Numbered from the stretch's first letter, positions 23,718 through 31,069 are shown. The stretch: 31,912 bases of DNA from an uncultured Collinsella sp. (GCA_900757505.1 CAAEOE010000026.1:1-31912); one strand, 5' to 3'. Notes: generated by a model from the sequence alone, not told the origin. A program made the numbers and translations.

Positions 23718-23742
23718 GCGCATCGTCCAAGGAAGGAATCAA

Positions 23743-24489
23743 ATGCTCGAAGGATTATTTGACGCCGACCGTTGGTCGACGACATTTCAAAACATGGGGC
23801 CCTTCTGGGAGGGCTTTGGCGTGACGCTGCAAGTGGTCGTTGCCGGTCTGCTGCTGTCGCTGGTACTGGGCACGCTGCTGGGCGTGTTCTCTACCACTCG
23901 CTCGCGCGTGCTGCGCGCCATAAGCCGCGTGTACGTGGAGTTTTACCAGAACACCCCGTTGCCCGTGCAGGTGCTCTTTATGTACATGGCCGGTCCGCAG
24001 TTTTTGCAGGCTATAACCGGTGCCGACCAGCCAGTGCGCATCGCGCCGTTCGTGCTGGGCTTCTTGGGTGTGGGCCTGTATCACGCGGCCTACATTTCGG
24101 AGGTCATCCGCACCGGTATCGAGGCGGTTCCGCGCGGTCAGATGGAGGCGGCCCAGAGCCAGGGCTTCACCCGTGCGCAGGCGTACTGGTACATCGTGCT
24201 GCCCCAGACGTTCAAGATTATTCTGCCGCCGCTGTGTAACCAGGCACTCAACCTGGTCAAGAACACGTCGGTGCTGGCGCTTGTGGCCGGCGGCGACCTT
24301 ATGTACCGTTCCGACAACTTTGTGAGTCTGTACGGTTACCTGCAGGGATACATCGTCTGCTGCCTTATGTACTTCATCATCTGCTTTCCGCTCGCCATGC
24401 TGGTGCAGTGGCTCGAGCGCCGCTCCAAGGAGCGTCCGCGCGGCGTGAGCCTGGCCGAGCTGGGGCTCGACAACGTAGAGGAGGCCTAG
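23743..24489 (+). CDS. Polar amino-acid ABC transporter permease (first)
   Basis: This 248-residue membrane protein of the HisM/GlnP type has several hydrophobic helices and the EAA loop 'EAVPRGQMEAAQSQGFTRAQAYWYIVLPQ', which docks on the ATPase. 'EFYQNTPLPVQVLFMYM' is the usual family start motif. The ATG at 23743 follows GGAAGGA. A longer in-frame start at 23674 would run back into the receptor gene and is rejected. It forms a heterodimer with the next gene. Confidence 0.93.
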   Translation: MLEGLFDADRWSTTFQNMGPFWEGFGVTLQVVVAGLLLSLVLGTLLGVFSTTRSRVLRAISRVYVEFYQNTPLPVQVLFMYMAGPQFLQAITGADQPVRIAPFVLGFLGVGLYHAAYISEVIRTGIEAVPRGQMEAAQSQGFTRAQAYWYIVLPQTFKIILPPLCNQALNLVKNTSVLALVAGGDLMYRSDNFVSLYGYLQGYIVCCLMYFIICFPLAMLVQWLERRSKERPRGVSLAELGLDNVEEA

Positions 24490-24492
24490 CGC

Positions 24493-25131
24493 ATGGAAAT
24501 CTTCAACGCGACCAACCTGCTCTACATTTGGGGCGGCTTTGTTAAGACCATCGAGATCTCGGCGCTGTCGATCTTTTTCTCGCTCATCTTTGGCACGGTG
24601 TTGGCGCTCGTTAAGAGCTATGCGCCCCGCCCGTTCCGTATTTTGGTGAGCGCCTATATCGAGCTGTTCCGTTGCACGCCGAACCTGCTGTGGATCCTGT
24701 TTATCTACTTTACAGTGCAGGGTTTGGACATTGTGATTTCGACCATCGCCTTTACGCTGTTTACCAGCGCTGTTATGGCCGAGATTGTGCGCGGCGGCCT
24801 CAACTCGATTCCGCGCGGCCAGTTTGAGGCAGCGCAGAGCCAGGGCTTCGGCTTCTTTGCCACCATGCGCTACATCATTCTGCCGCAGACGTTTAAAACA
24901 ATCATTCCGGCGCTGTTTAGCCAGTGCACGACCGTCATTAAGGACAGCTCGTATCTTTCGGGCATTAACGTGGCCGAGCTCATGTACACGGCAAATGTCG
25001 TGATGGCCCATGCGATCGACCTGTCGCAGGTGCTTATGCTCTACGGCCTGGTGTTTGCGATGTACTTTGTGCTCAACTTTGGTATCTCGTTGCTGGTGAG
25101 AGCGTATCAGAGGCGAATGGTGGCAGCGTAG
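24493..25131 (+). CDS. Polar amino-acid ABC transporter permease (second)
   Basis: This 212-residue permease partner has 'YIELFRCTPNLLWILFIYF' and the EAA loop 'NSIPRGQFEAAQSQGFGFFATMRYIILPQ'. It starts three bases after the previous stop, using the GAGGAGG inside that gene. With the ATPase and lipoprotein it completes one importer. The amino acid is not determinable; glutamate, glutamine or cystine are the usual options for this class. A GGGACAG hairpin follows three bases after its stop codon. Confidence 0.93.
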   Translation: MEIFNATNLLYIWGGFVKTIEISALSIFFSLIFGTVLALVKSYAPRPFRILVSAYIELFRCTPNLLWILFIYFTVQGLDIVISTIAFTLFTSAVMAEIVRGGLNSIPRGQFEAAQSQGFGFFATMRYIILPQTFKTIIPALFSQCTTVIKDSSYLSGINVAELMYTANVVMAHAIDLSQVLMLYGLVFAMYFVLNFGISLLVRAYQRRMVAA

Positions 25132-25133
25132 AA

Positions 25134-25162
25134 TGTGGCAAAGGGACAGCCCCTTTGTCACA
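25134..25162 (+). repeat. GGGACAG hairpin after the second permease
   Basis: Arm TGTGGCAAA, core GGGACAGCCCC, arm TTTGTCACA (one G-U pair); the stem extends to 12 bp by including GGG/CCC. It follows the permease stop codon by two bases and precedes the next gene's ribosome-binding site. Confidence 0.6.
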
Positions 25163-25179
25163 TAGAGAAAGGAATCGCG

Positions 25180-25803
25180 ATGAGCGATCTGGAGAACAAG
25201 AAGAGTCCTGTGGTCATTACCATCGCGCGCGACTTTGGCGCCGAGGGCCACGAGATTGGCCGTATCCTCGCCAATGAGCTGGGGATTCCGCTGTACGATA
25301 ACGAGCTACTGGTGCGTGCGTCGCTGCGCGCGGGCGAGTCGCTCGATAAGATGGCCGCCTACGACGAGCGCCTGGCCGTGGAGAACATGGCGTTTCTACC
25401 CGACCGTTACGATGCCCGTTCGTACTCGGACAAGTTGTTCCAAAAGATGAGCCAGGTGATTTTGGATCTGGGTGAGACCGAGAGCTGCATTATCGAAGGC
25501 CGCCTGTCCGATTACCTGTTGCGTAACAACCCCAACCACATTGCCGTGTTGGTGACCGCTCCCTTTGAGGATCGCGTCGAGATCGTGCGCAAGAAGCGCG
25601 GCCTTAACAAAAAGAAGGGCGCCAAGCTGGTCAAACAGCAGCAGAAGGCGCGTGAGGCGTTCTATAAGCGCTACAGTGCCGGTAAGTGGAAGATGACGAG
25701 CGGCAAGGACATCGTCGTCAACCGCGCCAAGCTGGGCCGCGAGGGTTGTAAAGACGTTATCGTCGCTGCCTACCGCTACAAGGTGGCGCAGCTCGAAGGC
25801 TAA
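25180..25803 (+). CDS. Cytidylate-kinase-like family protein
   Basis: This 207-residue P-loop-type protein of the PF13189 'cytidylate kinase-like' group starts with VVITIARDFGAEGHEIGRILANELGIPLYD, which replaces the classical GxxGxGKS loop with the RDFGAEGHEIG variant. 'CIIEGRLSDYLL' is the family's second motif, followed by a basic region (KKRGLNKKKGAKLVKQQQKAR). The nucleotide substrate is unproven. The ATG at 25180 follows AAAGGAA; an in-frame upstream ATG-less extension into the hairpin repeat is not credible. It may be read through from the ABC operon. Confidence 0.85.
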   Translation: MSDLENKKSPVVITIARDFGAEGHEIGRILANELGIPLYDNELLVRASLRAGESLDKMAAYDERLAVENMAFLPDRYDARSYSDKLFQKMSQVILDLGETESCIIEGRLSDYLLRNNPNHIAVLVTAPFEDRVEIVRKKRGLNKKKGAKLVKQQQKAREAFYKRYSAGKWKMTSGKDIVVNRAKLGREGCKDVIVAAYRYKVAQLEG

Positions 25804-25812
25804 CCGACCAAA

Positions 25813-25847
25813 ACCATCACAAAGGTGCCTGTCCCCTTTGTGGTGGT
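25813..25847 (-). repeat. GGGGACAGGCACC hairpin after the kinase-like gene
   Basis: Read on the minus strand: arm ACCACCACAAA, core GGGGACAGGCACC, arm TTTGTGATGGT. Ten of eleven arm bases are complementary. It lies ten bases after the stop codon. Confidence 0.65.
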
Positions 25848-25867
25848 GGAGCGGCCGGCATAGAAAA

Positions 25868-25903
25868 AAAGTCCCCGCCGGGCGTGTGCTCGACGGGGAC
25901 TTT
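25868..25903 (-). terminator. Terminator of the nfn operon (minus strand)
   Basis: AAAGTCCCCG (25868-25877) pairs with CGGGGACTTT (25894-25903), with an interrupted inner stem. On the minus strand a T7 run follows. It lies just downstream of the NfnB gene and could also slow transcripts arriving from the plus strand. Confidence 0.8.
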
Positions 25904-25931
25904 GCCGTTTGGTGGCTAGTGCTGTAGATGA

Positions 25932-27341
25932 TTACTCGCCCAGCAGGCTCTTGGTGATGGAAGCGGCGGCCTTCTTGCCGGCGCCCATCGCCAGAATGAC
26001 CGTAGCGGCACCGGTGACGATGTCGCCGCCGGCCCAGATACGGGGATCGGTGGTCTGGCCGGTCTCCTCGTCGGCGACGATGTAGCCCCACTTGTTGAGC
26101 TCCATCTTGCCGCCGATCTTCTTTGCGAAGGGGTTGGCGTTGGTGCCGATAGCCGAGATCGCGACGTCGCAGGGGATCTCCTCGATGGCACCCTCGATGG
26201 GCACCGGGCGACGACGGCCGGACTCGTCGGGCTCGCCGAGCTCCATCTTCTGGACCTTGACAGCGCACACGGAGCCGTCCTCGCCAGCGACAAACTCGAG
26301 CGGGGAGACGAGCGGCAGAACCTCGACGCCCTCGGCCTTAGCATGGTGCAGCTCGGCGCGACGGCAGGGCATCTCGTCCTCGGTACGGCGGTAAGCGATG
26401 ATGGCGTGCTCGGCGCCCAGACGCTTGGCGGTACGGACGGCGTCCATAGCCACGTTGCCGCCGCCAAAGACGACGACGTTCTTGCCGTGCTTGGTGGGGG
26501 TGTCGTACTCGGGGAACTTGTTGGCCTTCATCAGGTTCACGCGGGTGAGGTACTCGTTCGCGAAGAAGACGTTGGGCAGGTTCTCGCCGGGGACGTTGAG
26601 GAACTTGGGCAGGCCGGCGCCGGTCGCCACGTAGATGGCGTCGAAGCCCTGCTCGAACAGCTCCTCGGCCGTGGCCATGTTGCCCACGACGGAGTTGTAC
26701 TCAAATTTGACGCCCATGTCCTCCAGGCCGTCGATCTCGCGCTTGACGACTGCCTTGGGCAGACGGAACTCAGGGATGCCGTAGACCAGCACACCGCCGC
26801 CGGTAAAGAAGGCCTCAAAGACGGTAACGTCAAAGCCGTTGCGGGCGAGCTCGCCGGCGCAGGTGATGCCGGACGGGCCGGAGCCAACGACGGCGACCTT
26901 CTTGCCGTTCTTGGGGGCCATCTTGGGCGTGGAGGCGAGCTCGGGGCGGTCACCCAGGAAGCGCTCGAGCTGGCCGATGGCCACGGGCTCGGACTTCTTA
27001 CCACGGATGCACTTGCCCTCGCACTGGTTCTCCTGCGGGCAGACGCGGCCGCAGATGGCGGGAAGCATGGAGTCCTCGCGGATGGTATCGAGAGCGCCGC
27101 CGAAGTCCTTCGCGCGGATCTGCTCGATAAAGCGGGGAATGTTGATGTTGACGGGGCAGCCCTCAACACAGAACGGCTTCTTGCAGTTGAGGCAGCGCTC
27201 AGCCTCGGCCAGCGCCATCTCCTCGGTGAAGCCCTTGTCGACGGGGCGGAAGTCGCAGGCGCGCTCGGCAGCCGGCTCCTCGTTATCGGGGGTGCGGGGC
27301 GACTTCATATCGGCAACGAAACGACCGTTAACTAGTGGCAT
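25932..27341 (-). CDS. nfnB: NfnB-type NADPH-binding subunit of an electron-bifurcating transhydrogenase (GltD-like)
   Basis: This 469-residue iron-sulfur flavoprotein carries Cys50, 53, 58 and 62 (ERCLNCKKPFCVEGCP) and Cys97, 101, 107 and 111 (CGRVCPQENQCEGKC), which build two 4Fe-4S clusters. GSGPSG at 153-158 binds FAD, and FGGGNVAMDA binds NADPH. Sequence alone fits both the glutamate synthase small subunit and NfnB. The adjacent, overlapping NfnA-like gene and the lack of a large glutamate synthase subunit favour NADH-dependent ferredoxin:NADP oxidoreductase. It would balance NADH, NADPH and ferredoxin in an anaerobe. It overlaps the upstream gene by ten bases. Confidence 0.9.
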   Translation of the reverse strand: MPLVNGRFVADMKSPRTPDNEEPAAERACDFRPVDKGFTEEMALAEAERCLNCKKPFCVEGCPVNINIPRFIEQIRAKDFGGALDTIREDSMLPAICGRVCPQENQCEGKCIRGKKSEPVAIGQLERFLGDRPELASTPKMAPKNGKKVAVVGSGPSGITCAGELARNGFDVTVFEAFFTGGGVLVYGIPEFRLPKAVVKREIDGLEDMGVKFEYNSVVGNMATAEELFEQGFDAIYVATGAGLPKFLNVPGENLPNVFFANEYLTRVNLMKANKFPEYDTPTKHGKNVVVFGGGNVAMDAVRTAKRLGAEHAIIAYRRTEDEMPCRRAELHHAKAEGVEVLPLVSPLEFVAGEDGSVCAVKVQKMELGEPDESGRRRPVPIEGAIEEIPCDVAISAIGTNANPFAKKIGGKMELNKWGYIVADEETGQTTDPRIWAGGDIVTGAATVILAMGAGKKAAASITKSLLGE

Positions 27342-28171
27342 GCGCAGCTCTTTTCCTCATAGGCCTTGAGGGACTCGCCCTCTTCGGAACGGTAAGCGGC
27401 CTGGCGGGCACGAAGGTCATCCCAGTCGACCAGGGTGGCATCGAAGTCGGGGCCGTCGACGCAAGCGAACTTGGTCACGCCGCCCACCTCGACGCGGCAG
27501 CAGCCGCACATACCGGTGCCGTCAACCATGATGGGGTTGAGCGACGCGGTGATGGGGGTGTCGTACTTCTGGGCGGTGAGGGTCGAGAACTTCATCATCG
27601 GAACGGGGCCGACGCAGAAGACCTGGCTCACAGCCTTGTCCTGCAGCAGGCGCTCCAGCGGAGCGGTGACAACGCCCTGCTCGCCGTAGGAGCCGTCGTC
27701 AGTGGTGATGTGGATGTGGTCCTCGTCGAGGAGCTCGCGGAACTGGTCCTCCATAAGCAGGAGGTCCTTGGTGCGGGCGCCCATGATGGCGTGCACCTCG
27801 TGGCCGGTCTCGACCAGGTGCTTGGCGACCGGGAAGGCAATTGCCAGGCCGACGCCGCCGCCAATGACGGCGCAGGGGCCCTCAGCCATCTCGGTGGGAA
27901 CGCCCAGCGGGCCCACGACGTCGCGCAGCGACTCGCCGGCCTCGTAGGTGGAAAGCATCTCGGTGGTCTTGCCGATCACCATGAAGATGAACTCGACCCA
28001 GCCCTCGTCACCGTTCCAACCGGCCAGGGTAAACGGGACGCGCTCGCCCGTCTCGTTGGCGCGAACCATGAGGAACTGTCCAGCGTGCGCATGTTTGGCG
28101 ATTGCAGGCGCCTCGATGCGGAACTTGAACACCTTCTCCGAGAACTGCGTCTTCTCCAGGATCTTATACAT
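27332..28171 (-). CDS. nfnA: NfnA-type FAD/NAD-binding 2Fe-2S subunit
   Basis: This 279-residue protein of the ferredoxin-NADP reductase-like group (also called sulfide/dihydroorotate dehydrogenase electron-transfer subunit) has the FAD-binding barrel motif VPFTLAGW (46-53) and the NAD site VIGGGVGLA (102-110). The C-terminal cluster motif has Asp217, Cys222, Cys225 and Cys237, the unusual three-Cys one-Asp pattern of NfnA. It precedes NfnB on the minus strand with a ten-base overlap. AGAGAGGGG sits just before the ATG. A TATAAT 106 bases upstream probably serves the pair. Confidence 0.9.
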   Translation of the reverse strand: MYKILEKTQFSEKVFKFRIEAPAIAKHAHAGQFLMVRANETGERVPFTLAGWNGDEGWVEFIFMVIGKTTEMLSTYEAGESLRDVVGPLGVPTEMAEGPCAVIGGGVGLAIAFPVAKHLVETGHEVHAIMGARTKDLLLMEDQFRELLDEDHIHITTDDGSYGEQGVVTAPLERLLQDKAVSQVFCVGPVPMMKFSTLTAQKYDTPITASLNPIMVDGTGMCGCCRVEVGGVTKFACVDGPDFDATLVDWDDLRARQAAYRSEEGESLKAYEEKSCACH

Positions 28172-28276
28172 AGAACCCCTCTCTTGTTAGGGCCGCCGAA
28201 CCGTGCCTCCACGGAAATGGACGGTAGCCCGAGTAAAACCGTACGCGCACAGGCGTTGTGCAGACATACGGTGCAA

Positions 28277-28282
28277 ATTATA
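28277..28282 (-). promoter_or_regulatory. Likely -10 box of the nfnAB promoter
   Basis: On the minus strand a perfect TATAAT lies about 106 bases upstream of the NfnA start codon. A convincing -35 box was not found. The transcript would have a leader of about 100 bases. Confidence 0.45.
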
Positions 28283-28345
28283 CCCTCATGGACATGTCAC
28301 TTACGTGTGTCTTCGGCGGTTGGGGGCAGGGTTTATCCACTTCGG

Positions 28346-28383
28346 CCTACCAAATAGGGGCAGGTTTATTTTGGTCAGTTTTA
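28346..28383 (+). repeat. Decayed copy of the 43-bp GGGGACAGG element
   Basis: CCTACCA, then AATAGGGGCAGGTTTATTT, then TGGTCAGTTTTA. It aligns with the elements at 17345-17387 and 28504-28546 with a few substitutions, and its outer left arm has drifted. It is inverted relative to the 28504 copy; together they flank the terminator at 28398-28437. The 372-base gap 28172-28543 holds only these repeats, the terminator and the nfn promoter. Confidence 0.65.
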
Positions 28384-28397
28384 GAGGGTAAAACGGC

Positions 28398-28437
28398 AAG
28401 GGGGCCGGCCTCGGGTTGTGATGAGGCCGGCCCCCTT
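28398..28437 (-). terminator. Strong hairpin, probable pth terminator
   Basis: AAGGGGGCCGGCCTC (28398-28412) pairs perfectly with GAGGCCGGCCCCCTT (28423-28437). On the minus strand it is followed by GCCGTTTT. It lies about 106 bases downstream of pth. The T-tract is short and offset. Confidence 0.65.
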
Positions 28438-28503
28438 GGGGTGTTATGTGTGTATGGCGGCGAGCGGTTGATTGCGATGCTGCGGTTGGGGCGTTTCCGC
28501 AGG

Positions 28504-28546
28504 TAAAACCTGCCAAAATAAACCTGTCCCTAAATGGTAGGTTTTA
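28504..28546 (-). repeat. 43-bp GGGACAGG hairpin element starting at the pth stop codon
   Basis: Read on the minus strand: arm TAAAACCTACCA, interior TTTAGGGACAGGTTTATTT, arm TGGCAGGTTTTA. It has the same length and orientation relative to the gene as the purF copy, and its first three bases are the pth stop codon (28546-28544). Confidence 0.8.
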
Positions 28547-29173
28547 GTGCTTGCCGTTGGCGGAGGCGGCGCCGTTTACGTGATCGCGGGCATAGATCAC
28601 GCCATGCACGATCGCCAGGCCGGCGGCGTCGGCCGCGCGGGCGCAGGTGTCCTGGAAATCCTCGGCCTCGCGGGCGCGCAGCTGCTTAAGCACGTAGTCG
28701 GCGACGGCCATCTTGCCGGGAGGGTTGCCGATGCCGGTGCGGATGCGGCTGAAGTCGCGGCTGCCCATCTTGTCGATGATGGAACGCAGGCCGTTGTGAC
28801 CGGCGTGGCCGCCGCCCACCTTAACGCGCACGTCGCCGGCGGGAATATCGAGCTCATCGTGGATTACGAGCAGCTCCTCGGCCTTGATCTTGTACTCGCG
28901 GCAGAGCTTGGAGATGGGACCGCCCGAGGTATTCATGTACGACTGCGGCTTGACCAGCACAATCTGGCGCTTGCCGCCCTCTTCCTCGGGATCGTTGATG
29001 TTGATGAGCGCGACCTCGGCGCCTGCTTGGTTTTTCCAGTACGTGACGCCGGCCTGACGGGCCAGCTCGTCGATTGCTTTGAAACCAGCGTTGTGACGGG
29101 TCTCGGCATATTCCTTGCCAGGGTTGCCAAGCCCGGCAACCATGCGAATCTTAAGCGGCTGTGCAGCTGCCAT
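28544..29173 (-). CDS. pth: Peptidyl-tRNA hydrolase
   Basis: This 209-residue enzyme recycles tRNA from peptidyl-tRNA released by stalled ribosomes. Its family signature is complete: VAGLGNPGKEYAETRHNAGF with catalytic His27, QSYMNTSGG with Asn81, VIHDELDIPAGDVRVKVGGGHAGHNGLRS with Asp106 and Asn127. The start at 29173 was chosen because AAAGG then lies six bases upstream; the ATG at 29179 overlaps that site. pth commonly lies next to prs; here the two are separated by the repeat-flanked nuclease-like gene. The stop codon doubles as the first bases of a hairpin repeat. Confidence 0.96.
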   Translation of the reverse strand: MAAAQPLKIRMVAGLGNPGKEYAETRHNAGFKAIDELARQAGVTYWKNQAGAEVALININDPEEEGGKRQIVLVKPQSYMNTSGGPISKLCREYKIKAEELLVIHDELDIPAGDVRVKVGGGHAGHNGLRSIIDKMGSRDFSRIRTGIGNPPGKMAVADYVLKQLRAREAEDFQDTCARAADAAGLAIVHGVIYARDHVNGAASANGKH

Positions 29174-29286
29174 GTTCATCCTTTCGTTGATTTGTCGCCT
29201 GCTATGGTGAGCGACCCTGTTGCCGCTGTCAAATGGAGGGCAATTGAGGTTATTTGAGGGCGTTTGGACGGCCGTCGAAATCGAGG

Positions 29287-29490
29287 TGGACAGTTAGTTC
29301 GGATACGTATAAGTTCTGAGAACTCGAATTGCTCGATTCAATGCCGATACGTTGTTTTGGAGCTTTAGTTAGTCCATATGACGCTGTTTTGAAGTCTACC
29401 CTGCCTTCAAATCGGGCGAATGGTATAGAGATAACTGCAAAACAGCCTAATTCAATGTGTCCATTTATACGTATTTGAACTAACTGTCCA
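29287..29490. mobile_element. MITE-like element A, 204 bp with 26-bp terminal inverted repeats
   Basis: The left end TGGACAGTTAGTTC followed by GGATACGTATAA (29287-29312) is mirrored at the right end (29465-29490), with 24 of 26 bases complementary. The interior has no open reading frame of note. It lies between pth and the nuclease-like gene and fills most of the 350-base gap 29174-29523. No clear target-site duplication is seen. A related element lies at 30815-31016. Confidence 0.8.
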
Positions 29491-29523
29491 GCCCTGCTCG
29501 ACGGTGCACGGGTGATTCGCCGT

Positions 29524-30651
29524 TTAGACCGGCGCAAGGCCGATTCCGGCCCGCAGGGCGTTGAGCCAAGCGGCCTGACGCTTGCGATAGCCCTTGATAC
29601 GGTATCGGAATCGGACTCTCGCGAGTCGATGCATCGTTTGGGCGAAGGCTTCGAGTGCAACAAGGTCTTTCATTTGGTCGCGATTGATAACCAGGACGTG
29701 GATGCCCATTGCCTTGAGGCCATTATTTCGATTGCCATCGTGGATGCGAGCGTTTTGAAGCTCATGCCCAATTCCGTTGTATTCGTTGTCGACTCCGGCG
29801 GCCGGGCAATATAGGTCGCAGATGGCGTAAGGGATGCCGGAGGACATGTTGACCGCAAGAGTGTCGAAGTCGATTCGATAGTTGAGTAGCAGGCCTCCCA
29901 TGGGCAGGCTGCAACACCCGAATCCGCCAAAGCGCATGGGCGCTCCGAGAACGGCAAACATTAGGGATTCGGCTGGGGATGCAGATCCAGGTCGGGCAAG
30001 TTTGACTGCCGTGCGAAACGATGTGTATGAGCTACTTTTGGCGAAGCGTGCAACCGCCTCAAGCTCTTTGATAGTTGTGGCGGGCTCGCATTTGTAGTGT
30101 GCCTGTTCATAGCGGGTTTCGTTCTGTTGCTCGACCACCGACTGGTTGCCCAAGCAATCAAGATCGCCCGTCGCTGCGCAGCCATCGCCCTTGGGCCAGA
30201 TGTCGTCATGGGCAATGGGGTATGTTGCCCCGGGAGGAAGGGAGTAGGTTCCGAGCAGTTCCATGAGAAGCATCAAGGTTTTGGCGACTGATTCATTTTT
30301 GGAACAAAGCATGGCTGTCACGGCAGGAGACGTTGCGTAGATGTCGGCCTCGACGTGCATAATTGCACCTTCAGGAAGCGGAGCGGTGAGAATATGCTGA
30401 AGAAGCCGCTTGTCGGGGCGTCTGTTGTCTTCGTCTGAAACGAGAAGATCGAGTAGTTCGGAATCATCTTCATTCCAGGCGTCGAGTATCGAAAGTGCGC
30501 CAAAGTCTATCGCGTCATTATTGGGAATGCAGCTAGCCAAGGCCTGTGCTTGCTGTTCACTATCAACGGAGTCCCAGGGTAGGGCAGAGTACGCCCGTCG
30601 TGCGCGACGAATTGCGCGGAGGGCGGAGAGATGTGAAATCACGGTCGTCAT
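29524..30651 (-). CDS. Putative nuclease-fold protein, DUF559/Vsr-like C-terminal domain
   Basis: This 375-residue protein has no close named family. The N-terminal half (1-200) is not recognised; it begins MTTVISHLSALRAIRRARRA. The second half has SPAESL (225-230), then GGFGCCSLP, then CDLYCPAAGVDNEYNGIGHE and DGNRNNGLKAMGIHVLVINRDQ. This order resembles DUF559/Vsr-like PD-(D/E)XK domains. Candidate active-site residues are Glu228, Asp279, Glu290 and, unusually, Asn292 where Asp or Lys is common; His296 and Asp305 also fit. No Shine-Dalgarno precedes the ATG, so it may be leaderless or start elsewhere. Codon use is less GC-biased than neighbours, and inverted-repeat elements lie on both sides, suggesting acquisition. 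A defence-related role is possible but unproven. Confidence 0.65.
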   Translation of the reverse strand: MTTVISHLSALRAIRRARRAYSALPWDSVDSEQQAQALASCIPNNDAIDFGALSILDAWNEDDSELLDLLVSDEDNRRPDKRLLQHILTAPLPEGAIMHVEADIYATSPAVTAMLCSKNESVAKTLMLLMELLGTYSLPPGATYPIAHDDIWPKGDGCAATGDLDCLGNQSVVEQQNETRYEQAHYKCEPATTIKELEAVARFAKSSSYTSFRTAVKLARPGSASPAESLMFAVLGAPMRFGGFGCCSLPMGGLLLNYRIDFDTLAVNMSSGIPYAICDLYCPAAGVDNEYNGIGHELQNARIHDGNRNNGLKAMGIHVLVINRDQMKDLVALEAFAQTMHRLARVRFRYRIKGYRKRQAAWLNALRAGIGLAPV

Positions 30652-30814
30652 AGCTATAACGTACTAAGTTGGCGGCAGAATGCGACCGCCATACCGTTCT
30701 TTTCGCTCAGCGGGGCGCTGCGCGCCATGAACGGCTGGGTGTTATGAAATCGGTGGAATCGGTTGAGGGGATTGCAGGAAATTGAGCTCTGCCGCGAAGG
30801 TTGACGATAGCTAC

Positions 30815-31016
30815 TGGACAGTTAGTTCAGATACGTATAAGACGGCGGGCGTTCGAGGCGTTTCTAAGGGCTTTCGAGGGCGATTTGAGGGTAAATATGC
30901 GGCGGTCGTACTCGAAAACGATGAACTTTGGGCAGTATGGCGTTCGCCGGGGAGCTCAGAAGGCTCCGAACGGCCTTTGGAGCTTTAAAATAATACGTAT
31001 CTGAACTAATTGTCCA
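30815..31016. mobile_element. MITE-like element B, 202 bp with 26-bp terminal inverted repeats
   Basis: The left end TGGACAGTTAGTTC followed by AGATACGTATAA (30815-30840) is mirrored at 30991-31016, with 24 of 26 bases complementary. The ends are nearly identical to element A, while the interiors share only short similar stretches. GAAGGTTGACGA (30796-30807) and GAAGGTTGGCGA (31019-31030) are near-matching direct repeats just outside, a possible but unproven insertion scar. The 451-base gap 30652-31102 otherwise holds about 160 bases upstream of the nuclease-like gene, without visible genes, and the prs terminator. Confidence 0.8.
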
Positions 31017-31039
31017 GGGAAGGTTGGCGAGGGATAGAA

Positions 31040-31069
31040 AAAGGGTCGGAAGCGAGCTTCCGACCCTTT
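31040..31069 (-). terminator. Terminator of prs
   Basis: AAAGGGTCGGAAG (31040-31052) pairs perfectly with CTTCCGACCCTTT (31057-31069) over four bases; on the minus strand a T5 run follows. Element B begins only 24 bases beyond, so the nuclease-like gene is not part of the prs transcript. Confidence 0.88.

Noticed and set aside
23755..25251. 498-codon minus-strand open frame opposite the ABC permeases
   Set aside because: Antisense shadow; the plus strand carries two complete permeases with EAA loops.
25134..25847. GGGAC hairpins as ordinary rho-independent terminators
   Set aside because: None is followed by a T-tract, and several lie beside a separate conventional terminator (19332-19374, 25868-25903, 28398-28437).
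25932..27341. Glutamate synthase small subunit (gltD) as the primary name
   Set aside because: Sequence similarity allows it, but the overlapping NfnA-type partner and absence of a large subunit make NfnB the better call; kept as an alternative in the entry.
13592..28546. CRISPR array from the recurring GGGGACAGG motif
   Set aside because: Copies are kilobases apart, in both orientations, each with its own flanking arms; there are no regular spacers and no cas genes.
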